In this document: positions 1 through 8,297 of the stretch, piece by piece | How the letters are laid out: every line of letters starts with the position of its first letter | Position numbering within the stretch: position 1 is the first letter of the stretch | Origin: Burkholderia sp. NRF60-BP8 | GTDB taxonomy: Bacteria > Pseudomonadota > Gammaproteobacteria > Burkholderiales > Burkholderiaceae | Length of the DNA stretch: 64,000 nt | Direction of reading: 5' to 3' | Assembly: GCF_001522585.2 (NCBI RefSeq) | Contig: NZ_CP013372.1 | Coordinates: 1,240,001-1,304,000 of the forward strand | Translations under genes and position numbers: made by a program | The notes under the pieces: model-generated | The model's input: only the letters and a program-made list of their open reading frames with translations | Database searches by the model: none | What the model was told of the DNA's origin: nothing

Positions 1-108
1 GCGGAGGCCGATGCGATCGACGCGTTGCCTGCGCTGCGAGCGCTCGGCCTGTTCGACGTGTTGGAAGTACGCGATCCCGCGCTGCGCGCATGGCTCGATG
101 CCCGGTAA
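1..108 (+). CDS. C-terminal end of an unidentified protein (cut by window edge)
   Basis: An open frame enters from the left edge and stops with TAA at 106-108, giving 35 residues that end ALRAWLDAR. The composition (Ala, Leu, Arg, Asp) and GC-rich codon use fit a real coding 3' end. The next gene starts 31 bp downstream on the same strand with its own ribosome-binding site, so the two could be co-transcribed. I cannot assign a family from this fragment. Confidence 0.55.
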   Translation, partial: AEADAIDALPALRALGLFDVLEVRDPALRAWLDAR

Positions 109-139
109 AGACCCATCTTCCAGAATTGAAGGAACCACC

Positions 140-1102
140 ATGAAAGCAGCAGTCGTGACGGGCGCCGGCGCGCGTCCCGTCCATATGGAATTCGACGCGC
201 CGCCCGCGATGCCGGGCCACCGCCTGATCGACGTGACGGCGTCGGCGTTGAGCCGGCTCGCGCAGGGGCGCGCGGCCGGCACGCATTACTCGTCGGACCG
301 ACGCTATCCGTTCGTCGTCGGTGTCGACGGCGTGGGGCGTCTCGACGACGGTCGGCGCGTCTACTTCTTCGGTGCCCCGGCGCCGTTCGGCGCGATGGCC
401 GAACGCACGATCGTGCCCGATCCGCAGTGCGTGCCGCTGCCGGACGCGCTCGACGACGTCACGGCCGCGGCGATCGCGATTCCGGGGATGTCGTCGTGGG
501 CGGCGCTGACCGAACGTGCGCGGCTCGTCGCGGGCGAGACGGTGCTCGTCAATGGCGCGACCGGCACGTCGGGGCGGCTCGCAGTGCGGATCGCGAAGCA
601 TCTCGGCGCGGCGAAGGTCGTCGCGACCGGCCGCAACGCGGCCGCGTTGCAGGCGTTGCTGAATGCCGGCGCGGACGCCGTCGTGTCGCTGCAGCAGGAC
701 GACGCGCATCTGGTGCGGGCGCTCGAACCGCATTTCCGCGCGGGCGTGGATGTCGTGCTCGATTATCTGTGGGGGGCCAGCGCGCGGACGCTGCTGGTTG
801 CCGGCGCGAAGGCGACACCCGATGGCCGCCGGCTGCGTTTCGTGCAGATCGGCTCGATCGGCGGCGCGGACGTGCTGGTGCCGGGCGCCGTGCTGCGGGC
901 GACCGCAATCGAACTGATGGGCAGCGGGATCGGCAGCGTGTCGCTGCCGCGCTTGTTGGCGTCGGTGCGCGGCGTATTCGAAGCGGCCGGGCCGGCGGGC
1001 CTCACGATCGACACGCGGGAGGTGCCGCTGTCGGCGGTCGGCGAACATTGGGGCGATACGAGCAGCGTCGTGCGTCCGGTGTTCACGATGCGTGGCGATT
1101 AA
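140..1102 (+). CDS. Zinc-independent MDR family oxidoreductase (quinone reductase-like)
   Basis: A 320-residue medium-chain dehydrogenase/reductase. The N-terminal half is a GroES-like fold (residues about 1-110) without the Cys/His zinc ligands of alcohol dehydrogenases. It is followed by a Rossmann domain with the nucleotide-binding stretch NGATGTSGRLAVRIAKHLGA (about residues 138-157). This pattern is typical of NAD(P)H:quinone reductase or enoyl-reductase-like MDR proteins that reduce small carbonyl or quinone substrates in the cytosol. ATG 140 is chosen because GAAGGAA lies 5-11 bases upstream and because homology to the family begins at MKAAVV; the frame is open further upstream but that part looks non-coding. 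The substrate is unknown. The upstream fragment may share its transcript. Confidence 0.85.
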   Translation: MKAAVVTGAGARPVHMEFDAPPAMPGHRLIDVTASALSRLAQGRAAGTHYSSDRRYPFVVGVDGVGRLDDGRRVYFFGAPAPFGAMAERTIVPDPQCVPLPDALDDVTAAAIAIPGMSSWAALTERARLVAGETVLVNGATGTSGRLAVRIAKHLGAAKVVATGRNAAALQALLNAGADAVVSLQQDDAHLVRALEPHFRAGVDVVLDYLWGASARTLLVAGAKATPDGRRLRFVQIGSIGGADVLVPGAVLRATAIELMGSGIGSVSLPRLLASVRGVFEAAGPAGLTIDTREVPLSAVGEHWGDTSSVVRPVFTMRGD

Positions 1103-1217
1103 GCGGCGCATCGCCAGGCGGCGGGCCGGCGGAGCGTCGGATTGCGCGGTAGCATCGGGCTGTTCGCCGTCGTGCCGCCTCGCGTGGCGTGAAAGCAGGC
1201 GGGCGGCCGACCGCCCA

Positions 1218-1236
1218 CCGACGCCGGCCGCGTCGG
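1218..1236 (-). terminator. Possible hairpin terminator after the porin gene
   Basis: A perfect 7-bp stem (CCGACGC / GCGTCGG, 5-nt loop) begins 2 bases past the porin stop codon on the minus strand. There is no U tract, so factor-independent termination is uncertain. Confidence 0.35.
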
Positions 1237-1238
1237 CG

Positions 1239-2330
1239 TCAGAACCGCTGCTGAATCCCCGCCGTGACGCCCACCTGCGTGGTCCCATACCCCGCGAAAT
1301 CGCGCGACACGCCGACCTTCTGGTCGTGTTTCGCGATCGCGAACGCGCCGGCCGCGTACAGCACCGTCCGCTTCGACAGCGCGTAGTTCGCACGCATCGA
1401 CACCAGCGTCGGATCGGCGTCGCTGCCGCCCTTGATGTTCTGGTGATAAACGGCCGCGATCAGCGAGAACGCCGGCGTGAACTGATACGACCCGCCGAGC
1501 CAGACCATGTCGCTCAACTGGTTCGCCGCCGTGGTGCGGAACGTGCGCTTGTAGTTGCGGTAGCCGGCCATCGTCTTCAGGTTGCCGAAGTCGTAGCTCA
1601 GGCCGGCATGGATTCCCTGGATATAGTCGACCGTATCGGCCGGCGTGACGCTGTCGGCCGCGCCGTTCTGCCGGTCGAACGTGACGACCGCCGCGAACGG
1701 TCCCTTCTCGTAGCCGACCGCGAAATCGTATTTCGAACTGGTTTTCATGCTGCCCGGCACGTTGCCGAAGCCGTACAGCGCGCCGAACTTGAAGCCGCCG
1801 AATTCGCCGTCGTAGCGCACCGCGTTCGACGAGCGCGTGAACATGCCGTCCTTGCGGCCGCCCGTCGCCATCGACGACGACGCCCACGAGTAGTTCTGCG
1901 CGTAGCCCATCGGGTCGAACGGCAGCATGTAGTCGTAGGTGACGGTGTAGTTGCGGCCGAGCGTCAGTTCGCCCCATTTGCTCTTCAGGCCGACCGTCGC
2001 GCGGCGCGCGAAGATCGAGTCCGGGCCGTCGTCGAACGCGCCGTTCGCGAGATCGATCCCGCTTTCGAGGCGGAACACGGCCTTCAGCCCACCGCCGAGA
2101 TCCTCGACGCCGCGCAAGCCCCAGCGCGACGTGTTCTTGTTCCCCGACTTGAGCTTGACCGAATTGCCGCCTTCCGGCGCCGCGTGGTTGGTGAATTCGA
2201 TGCCGGCGTCCATGATCCCGTACATCGTGACCGACGACTGCGCGTGCGCGGCCGGCACGGCGATACAGGCCACTGCAGCTGAACTGATGAGGACTACTGT
2301 GCGAATGGAACGTTCTGCGCGTGACTTCAT
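1239..2330 (-). CDS. Outer-membrane porin, Burkholderia OmpC-like (Gram-negative porin family)
   Basis: A 363-residue general porin. A Sec signal peptide (about residues 1-26, ending HAQ) is followed by the mature start SSVTMYGIMDAG, typical of beta- and gammaproteobacterial 16-strand porins. An L3-type acidic stretch and many alternating aromatic strands follow, and it ends in IQQRF with the C-terminal Phe recognised by the BAM complex. The start ATG at 2330 has AAGGAGAC at the right distance. It forms passive diffusion trimers in the outer membrane. It lies 158 bp downstream of an ABC importer read in the same direction, so it could be the outer-membrane entry for that importer's substrate, but the gap is large enough for its own promoter. 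Substrate preference cannot be read from sequence. Confidence 0.93.
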   Translation of the reverse strand: MKSRAERSIRTVVLISSAAVACIAVPAAHAQSSVTMYGIMDAGIEFTNHAAPEGGNSVKLKSGNKNTSRWGLRGVEDLGGGLKAVFRLESGIDLANGAFDDGPDSIFARRATVGLKSKWGELTLGRNYTVTYDYMLPFDPMGYAQNYSWASSSMATGGRKDGMFTRSSNAVRYDGEFGGFKFGALYGFGNVPGSMKTSSKYDFAVGYEKGPFAAVVTFDRQNGAADSVTPADTVDYIQGIHAGLSYDFGNLKTMAGYRNYKRTFRTTAANQLSDMVWLGGSYQFTPAFSLIAAVYHQNIKGGSDADPTLVSMRANYALSKRTVLYAAGAFAIAKHDQKVGVSRDFAGYGTTQVGVTAGIQQRF

Positions 2331-2488
2331 TTTGACGGTGTCTCCTTGGTTTGTTCTCGGTGGGGTGAAACGGGAAACGGGTACTCGGCGCGCCGTCGGC
2401 GAATGCCATGCAGCGTCCGCCGATGCGAGGCCGCAACGGATGCGTGCGTGACTGCATGCGCGGCGGCACGCGGGCCGCCGCAAACGGA

Positions 2489-3556
2489 TCAGCCCGCTTT
2501 CGCGAACGCCCAGCAGTCGTTGGTCGGGAATTCGATCCAGTGCTTGCCGGCCGCGCGCGGCACATGGCCGAACGCGCGCAGGCGCATGTCGCCGCAATGG
2601 AACAGGTATTCCCAGCGGTCGCCGAGATACATCGACGTGACGAGGTCGGCCTGCAGCCGGTTCGCACCCGGGCCGTCGGCGACCTGCACGCGTTCGAGGC
2701 GAATCACGGCCTGCGCGTCCTGACCCGGCGCGAGCGTGTCGCGGGCGACCGCGCGCAGCTCCCAGCCGTCGCCGGCGAGCGTCACGCATTCGCCGTCGAT
2801 CGCGGCGACGCGCGCGTCGATCCGGTTGTTGCTGCCCATGAATTCGGCGGTATACAGCGAGCGCGGCGCGCCGTACAGCTCGGCCGGCGTGCCTTCCTGC
2901 TCGATGCGGCCGTTGCGCAGCAGCAGGATGCGGTCGGACATCGCCATCGCTTCGGTCTGGTCGTGCGTCACGCACAGGGCCGACAGCCCGAGCGACACGA
3001 TCAGCTCGCGCAGCCACGCACGCGCTTCCTCGCGCAGCTTCGCGTCGAGGTTCGACAGCGGCTCGTCGAGCAGGATCACCGGCGGGTTGTAGACGAGCGC
3101 GCGAGCGATCGCGACACGCTGCTGCTGGCCGCCGGACAATTGATGCGGAAAGCGTTCCGCGAGATGACCGAGGCCGAGCTGGTCGAGCGCGGTCTGCACG
3201 CGGCGCTTCTGTTCGGCCGGCGCCACGCGCCGCAGCTTGAGACCGTACCCGACGTTGTCGGCGACGGTGCGGTGCGGCCACAGCGCGTACGACTGGAACA
3301 CGAGCCCGAGCGAGCGTTGCTCGACCGGCAGGTCGACGCGTTGCGCGCCGTCGAAGAACACGCGATCGTCGAGCTGGATGCGGCCGTCGGACGGCTGTTC
3401 GAGGCCGGCCACCGCGCGCAGCAGCGTGGTCTTGCCGCTGCCCGACGCGCCGAGCAGGCACACGACTTCGCCGGCCTTCAGTTCGAACGACACGCCCTTG
3501 AGGATCGGGTTGGCGCCGTAGCTGAGGTGCAGATCGTCGACGATGAGCTTATCCAT
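2489..3556 (-). CDS. ABC transporter ATP-binding protein, Fe(3+)/polyamine (FbpC/PotA) type
   Basis: A 355-residue importer ATPase. Walker A is GASGSGKTTLL (about residues 36-46), the Q-loop follows, the signature is LSGGQQQRVAIARAL, and Walker B is VILLDEPLSNLD. A C-terminal TOBE-like regulatory region of about 120 residues follows, as in FbpC and PotA. Its start overlaps the permease stop by 8 bp, showing tight translational coupling. It energises import through the fused permease encoded just upstream. I prefer an iron(III)-type assignment because of the neighbouring binding protein and the FbpB-like double permease, but members of this group also carry polyamines, phosphonates or thiamine, so the substrate is not settled. 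Confidence 0.92.
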   Translation of the reverse strand: MDKLIVDDLHLSYGANPILKGVSFELKAGEVVCLLGASGSGKTTLLRAVAGLEQPSDGRIQLDDRVFFDGAQRVDLPVEQRSLGLVFQSYALWPHRTVADNVGYGLKLRRVAPAEQKRRVQTALDQLGLGHLAERFPHQLSGGQQQRVAIARALVYNPPVILLDEPLSNLDAKLREEARAWLRELIVSLGLSALCVTHDQTEAMAMSDRILLLRNGRIEQEGTPAELYGAPRSLYTAEFMGSNNRIDARVAAIDGECVTLAGDGWELRAVARDTLAPGQDAQAVIRLERVQVADGPGANRLQADLVTSMYLGDRWEYLFHCGDMRLRAFGHVPRAAGKHWIEFPTNDCWAFAKAG

Positions 3557-5321
3557 GAAGTTTCACTCCGAAGCGCAGGGCCACGCCGAGACCGGCGCCG
3601 ACCATCGCGATGTTGATGACAGAGAGCGCGGCGACCTGGTCGACGGCGCCGGTCGCCCACAGCGATACGAGCAGCGCGCCGATCACTTCGGTGCCGGGCG
3701 ACAGCAGGTAGACGGCGGTCGAGTATTCGCGCTCGAAGATCATGAAGATCAGCAGCCACGCGGCGAGCAGGCCGAAGCGCACGAGCGGCAGCGTCACGTC
3801 GAGCGACACGCGGCTGCGCGTCGCACCGACGCTGCGGCCGGCTTCCTCGAGCTCGGGGCCGACCTGCAGCAGCGCGCTCTGGATGAGCCGCATCCCGTAC
3901 GCGAGCCACACGACCGTGTACGCGATCCAGATGCTCCACATCGAGTTCTTCAGCTCGCGCAGGCCGGGCACGAACAGGAAGATCCACAGGAACGCGAGAC
4001 CGGCGAGCAGGCCCGGCACCGCGCGCGGCAGCAGCACGAGATAGTCGAGCAGCCTGGTCGCCCAGTCGGGGCGGCGGTGGCCGGCGAACGCGACGAGCGA
4101 GTAGAAGCCGATCGCGAGCGCGCCGCCGATCACGCCGATGCCGAGCGTGTTGACGATGGCGCGCACCAGGTTGTCCTGTTCGAACAGCTCGATGAAATTC
4201 GACAGCGTCAGCACTTCGACGAGCGCGACGCCTTCGCCCCAGTTGGTCACGAACGCACGCAGCACGATGCCCGAGATCGGCACGATCACGGTCAGCATCA
4301 GCCACAGCGCGACGATCGCGAGCGCGACCCAGCGCCACACGCCGAGCGGCAGCACCGTCGCGCGGCCGGCCTTGCCCTTCACGGTGACGAAGCGGTTCGC
4401 GGTCTTCAGCAGGCGGCGCTGCAGCAGCACGAGCGGGAACGTGATCGCGACGATGCACACGGCGACCGCGGCCATCAGGTGATACGACGGCACGCCGAGC
4501 TTGTTGGTCAGCTTGTACAGGTAGGTCGCGAGCACGAGGTGGCCTTCCGGGTCGCCGAGCACGAGCGGCAGCCCGAACACCTCGAAGCCGAGGAAGAACA
4601 CCAGCACGCCGGCGAACAGCAGCGCGGGCATCGTCATCGGCAGGCTCACGTCTAGCGCGACGCGGAACGGTCGCGCGCCCGTCACGCGCGCGGCTTCCTC
4701 GACGTCCGAGCCGAGGTTGCGCAGCGCGGCCGACGAATACAGGTACACGTGGGGCACGTGCGTGAGGCCGACGATCACCGTGATCGCGAAGACCGAATAG
4801 ACGTTCCAGGGCACGTTATGCACCCCGAACCATTCCTTGAACCACACCGAGTAGAAGCCGACCGGGCCGGCCGCGACCACGTAGCCGAACGCGAGCACCA
4901 TCGGCGACACGAACACCGGCGTGAGCAGCAGCGGTTCGAGCCAGCGGCGGCCGGGCAGGTCGGTGCGCACCATCAGGAACGCGAGGACGCCGCCGAGCGG
5001 AATCGAGATGAACAGCATCCCGCCGGCAATGACGAACGAGTTCTTCACGGCCGACCAGAAGTCGGGATCGCTGAAGACGAAACGGAAACCTTCGACGCCG
5101 AGCGTTTTGTTCGCGTCGAAGAACGGCGCGGACAGCAGGCTTTGGAACAGGATGAAGCCGAGCGGCAGCGCGACCGCGACGGTCAGTACCGCGACGACGA
5201 TCCAGCGCAGCATGCCGGCGAGCGGCTGCAGGCTGCTGACCGGCAGCGCGGGAATCATGTCGCGCGGGCCGGTGGCGGGCGGCACGGCCGGTGCCGTGCC
5301 GCGTGTGCTGGTTGAAAGCAT
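3549..5321 (-). CDS. ABC transporter permease, fused double permease of FbpB/AfuB type
   Basis: A 590-residue inner-membrane protein made of two binding-protein-dependent permease halves, each with about six membrane segments (roughly residues 30-300 and 330-585). EAA-type loops are visible as DVEEAARVTGARPFRVALDVSLP in the first half and ELEEAGRSVGATRSRVSLDVTLP in the second; each contacts the ATPase. The length and duplicated layout match FbpB/SfuB-type iron(III) permeases. It lies between the binding-protein gene (105-bp gap) and the ATPase gene (8-bp overlap), so the three form one operon. Confidence 0.92.
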   Translation of the reverse strand: MLSTSTRGTAPAVPPATGPRDMIPALPVSSLQPLAGMLRWIVVAVLTVAVALPLGFILFQSLLSAPFFDANKTLGVEGFRFVFSDPDFWSAVKNSFVIAGGMLFISIPLGGVLAFLMVRTDLPGRRWLEPLLLTPVFVSPMVLAFGYVVAAGPVGFYSVWFKEWFGVHNVPWNVYSVFAITVIVGLTHVPHVYLYSSAALRNLGSDVEEAARVTGARPFRVALDVSLPMTMPALLFAGVLVFFLGFEVFGLPLVLGDPEGHLVLATYLYKLTNKLGVPSYHLMAAVAVCIVAITFPLVLLQRRLLKTANRFVTVKGKAGRATVLPLGVWRWVALAIVALWLMLTVIVPISGIVLRAFVTNWGEGVALVEVLTLSNFIELFEQDNLVRAIVNTLGIGVIGGALAIGFYSLVAFAGHRRPDWATRLLDYLVLLPRAVPGLLAGLAFLWIFLFVPGLRELKNSMWSIWIAYTVVWLAYGMRLIQSALLQVGPELEEAGRSVGATRSRVSLDVTLPLVRFGLLAAWLLIFMIFEREYSTAVYLLSPGTEVIGALLVSLWATGAVDQVAALSVINIAMVGAGLGVALRFGVKLHG

Positions 5322-5426
5322 GAGTTCGCCCCTGCGGCCATCCGGATGGCCGCCTCTAGGAAGTCGGTAAGGGGAAGGGGCCGCCCGCGCGACGTGCGGC
5401 GGGCAGCCTGGGTCAGACGAAGCCGA

Positions 5427-6527
5427 TCAGCTCTTGATCGCCTGCTGCCATTGCTTCAGGAACGCGAGGCGCTTCGACTGATCGAGATAGACGAGCAGGC
5501 CGGTGCCGATCTGGATCGGCTTCAGCGAATCGCCGAGCTCCTTCGTGAGGCTCGCGGCCGACGTTTCGCCGGTCACGTCCGTGCGGATCGCGTACAGGTT
5601 CGCCTGGTTGGCGATCATGGTCTGGCCGCGCTTCGACAGCAGGTAGTCCACCCACAGCCTGGCGGCGTTCGGGCTTTTCGCCTTCTTCGAGATCGTCGCG
5701 AGCCGGCTCACGATCTGCGTGTAGTCCTTCGGAAACACGTAGCCGATCGACTTGTCCTTCTTCGCCTTCGCGTACGCATACGAACCGATGATGTTGTAGC
5801 CGATCAGGTTCTCGCCCGACGAAATGCGCTCCATCATCGCGCCGGTGCTCGACTGCAGCTTCGGGCCGGTCGCGCCGATCGCCTTCACGAGTTCCCATGT
5901 GACCTTCTCGTTCAGGTGCGCGTCCTGCGTCAGTGCGTTGAAGCCGACGCCGGATTTCTCGACGTCGTACGTCGTGAGCTTGCCCTTGAACTTGTCCGGT
6001 TGCGACGCGAGCAGCTTGATCAGCTCGGCGCGCGTCTTCGGCACCTCGTTCTCGGGAATCAGGCGCTTGTTGTAGACGATCGCGAGCGGCTCGAACGTCG
6101 TGCCGTACGCCTGCTTCTGGTACTGCGCCCATTGCGGCACGTTCGGGCTTTCCGGCGAATCGTAGGACGCCATCAGGCCGTCGTTGACGAGCTTGACCTG
6201 CAGGTCCATCGCCGAGCTCCACAGCACGTCGGCGCTGGTGCTGCTCGCCGCGTTCTCGCTGATGTAGCGGTTGTACAGCTCGGTGCTGTTCATGTCGTTG
6301 TACTCGACCTTCACGCCGTACAGGCTTTCGAAGTCCTTGATCAGCGGGCGCACGAGGCCCGTGTCGGTCGTCGAGTAGACGATCAGCTTGCCTTCCTTCT
6401 TCGCGGCGTCGATCACGCCCTGGTAGTTCCCCGGGTAGCCGGCCGGAACCTGCGCGACGGCGCTGCCGGCGGCGGTGCCCAGAACGACCGCGAGCGCGGC
6501 GGCGAGGTGCTTCGGTGCAAACGGCAT
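5427..6527 (-). CDS. Periplasmic substrate-binding protein of an iron(III)-type ABC importer
   Basis: A 366-residue extracellular solute-binding protein. A signal peptide (about residues 1-25, ending AVAQ) is followed by KLIVYSTTDTGLVRPLIKDFE and ADVLWSSAMD, the standard N-lobe pattern of FbpA/AfuA-like class II binding proteins. The start ATG at 6527 is preceded by the strong site GGAGGAAG. It is the first gene of the importer operon. Family members carry ferric iron, but relatives bind phosphoesters or aminophosphonates, and I see no Fur box in the 181 bp upstream. The substrate therefore remains open. The next gene upstream on the same strand is a MocR regulator. Confidence 0.88.
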   Translation of the reverse strand: MPFAPKHLAAALAVVLGTAAGSAVAQVPAGYPGNYQGVIDAAKKEGKLIVYSTTDTGLVRPLIKDFESLYGVKVEYNDMNSTELYNRYISENAASSTSADVLWSSAMDLQVKLVNDGLMASYDSPESPNVPQWAQYQKQAYGTTFEPLAIVYNKRLIPENEVPKTRAELIKLLASQPDKFKGKLTTYDVEKSGVGFNALTQDAHLNEKVTWELVKAIGATGPKLQSSTGAMMERISSGENLIGYNIIGSYAYAKAKKDKSIGYVFPKDYTQIVSRLATISKKAKSPNAARLWVDYLLSKRGQTMIANQANLYAIRTDVTGETSAASLTKELGDSLKPIQIGTGLLVYLDQSKRLAFLKQWQQAIKS

Positions 6528-6708
6528 GTCTTCCTCCAGTTACGCTTATGTGTTGTTCGAGTGCAGCGGATGGTAATTGCGGGGCACTTTCAGCCCGCTT
6601 TCATTTCCGTTCACAATCGCGCCGTTCATGTCATGGATTTCCCGAGGTCGAAGCGGCGGCGGCCGCGGGTTCGCGGCGCGCGGCAACGCTTGAAAGGGCG
6701 CGGACGGG

Positions 6709-8196
6709 CTATGCGGACGCGGCCAGCAGTTGTCCGAGGAGGCGGCCGCCATGCCGTGCGTGCGCGGCCGTCAGCGCGGCATATCCGACGACGACGCCCG
6801 CTTCGCACCGGGCGCTTCGACAGAAGCCGCGAATCGGCTGCAACGCGACGCCGGCCGCGCGGGCTTGCGCGACGCAGGCTGCTTCGTCCATGCCGGGCGG
6901 CAGCCACAGCACGAAATGAAAGCCGGCGTGCTCGCCGGACACCGTGTACCGGCCGCCGGCATGCTTCGCCAGCTGGTCGAGCACGATGTCGCGCCGCTGG
7001 CGGTACGCGTGGCGGGCGGCGCGCAGGTGCTTTGCGAAATCGCCGTGGGCGATGAAGCGGGCCAGCGCGAGTTGCGGCGCCGCGCCGACCGAGCGGGCGG
7101 TCGCATGCCAGACGGCGGACAGCGCCGGCCGCAGTTCCGCCGGCACGACCATGAACCCGATGCGCAACCCGGAAAACAGCGTCTTGTTGAACGACCCGCA
7201 GTAGATCACGCGATCGCACGCGTCGAGCGCTTTCAGCGCGGGGAGCGGGGCGGTCTGGTAGCTGAATTCGCCGTCGTAGTCGTCCTCGACGATCCACGTG
7301 CGGTTGCGCTGCGCCCAGTCGAGCAGTTCGAGCCGGCGCGAAACCGACATCGTGACGCCGAGCGGCGCCTGATGGGCCGGTGTCACGTACGCGGCGCGCG
7401 CATCGGGATGGCGATCCAGCGATGCGGTGTCGATGCCTTCCCGATCGACCGGCACGTCGATCACGGTCGCGCCCGCGATCGTGAAGATCTGCCACGCCGA
7501 CGCATAGCCGGGATCCTCCATCAGCACCGTCGTGCCGGGCGCGAGCAGCGTGCGTGCGACGAGGTCGATCGAATGGCGGATGCCGGTCGTGATGACGATG
7601 TCGCCGGCCTCGCACGGGATGCCGCGGTATTCCCGCAGGTACGCGGCGATTTCGGCGCGCAGGCTTTCGACGCCCTGTGCCGGCGTCGCGCCGAGATCGT
7701 CCGCGGTCGCGGCAAGCAGGCTGGTGCCAAGCGCCTTCTTCCATTGCTGCATCGGCAACAGGCCGGGATCGGCGAGCCGCGCGACGAACGGGACGCCGGG
7801 ACGCACGCCTTGCTCGGGCTCGGCCGGGGCGGCCGGCGTGGCGGGCGTGGCGGGCGCGGCGGCACGGCGCGGGCGGTCGTCGCGCGAGCGCGCGGCCGCG
7901 CGCAGATAGCTGTCCGGCACGACCGCGCACACGCGCGTTCCGGATCCCCGCGTGCGGGCGATGTAGCCCTCGGCGCACAGGATGTCGTACGCCGCTTCGA
8001 CGGTGCCGCGCGCGACATCCCAGCGCGCGGCCAGCGTCCGGCTCGACGGCAGCGGGCCGTCGCCGGGCAGCAGGCGCTTCAGGATCGCGTCGCGAATCGT
8101 GTCGGCGATGCATGCCTGCTTCGACTGCGGGCTGCCGCCCGACAGCCTGGGCGGGCGTGGCAGGTCCAGCGGAATCGCGGCTTTGCCTCGCGGCAT
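6709..8196 (-). CDS. MocR-type transcriptional regulator (GntR HTH fused to aminotransferase-like domain)
   Basis: A 495-residue protein with a winged-helix GntR domain (about residues 25-95, with GPLPSSRTLAARWDVARGTV as recognition region). It is joined by a proline/alanine-rich linker to a fold-type I PLP aminotransferase domain. The PLP lysine lies in GSFNKTLFSGLRIG. MocR/PdxR proteins use PLP or a PLP-adduct as effector and bind direct repeats. Here the start codon is immediately preceded by three TGGTC/GACCA repeats with exact 12-bp spacing, the likely binding site. The gene is divergent from an MFS exporter that it probably controls. Alternative targets include the importer operon downstream on the same strand. 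Confidence 0.93.
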   Translation of the reverse strand: MPRGKAAIPLDLPRPPRLSGGSPQSKQACIADTIRDAILKRLLPGDGPLPSSRTLAARWDVARGTVEAAYDILCAEGYIARTRGSGTRVCAVVPDSYLRAAARSRDDRPRRAAAPATPATPAAPAEPEQGVRPGVPFVARLADPGLLPMQQWKKALGTSLLAATADDLGATPAQGVESLRAEIAAYLREYRGIPCEAGDIVITTGIRHSIDLVARTLLAPGTTVLMEDPGYASAWQIFTIAGATVIDVPVDREGIDTASLDRHPDARAAYVTPAHQAPLGVTMSVSRRLELLDWAQRNRTWIVEDDYDGEFSYQTAPLPALKALDACDRVIYCGSFNKTLFSGLRIGFMVVPAELRPALSAVWHATARSVGAAPQLALARFIAHGDFAKHLRAARHAYRQRRDIVLDQLAKHAGGRYTVSGEHAGFHFVLWLPPGMDEAACVAQARAAGVALQPIRGFCRSARCEAGVVVGYAALTAAHARHGGRLLGQLLAASA

Positions 8197-8198
8197 AG

Positions 8199-8227
8199 TG
8201 GTCCAGTCGATGGTCGATTTAATGGTC
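8199..8227. promoter_or_regulatory. Three TGGTC direct repeats with 12-bp period (probable MocR operator)
   Basis: TGGTC occurs at 8199, 8211 and 8223 on the plus strand, exactly one per 12 bp, inside the 101-bp gap between the divergent MocR and MFS genes. The first copy is 3 bp from the MocR start codon. Binding to spaced direct repeats is known for MocR regulators such as PdxR; the assignment to this regulator is inference. Confidence 0.6.
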
Positions 8228-8297
8228 CTTCAGCTTATATCACTTTCGCCTTAGATTGCTGTCGACCCTACCCATCCGACCGAAACGGACTTACCGC

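Noticed and set aside
8256..8297. TTG start of the MFS gene 14 codons upstream
   Set aside because: No ribosome-binding site fits, and family similarity begins at ATG 8298.
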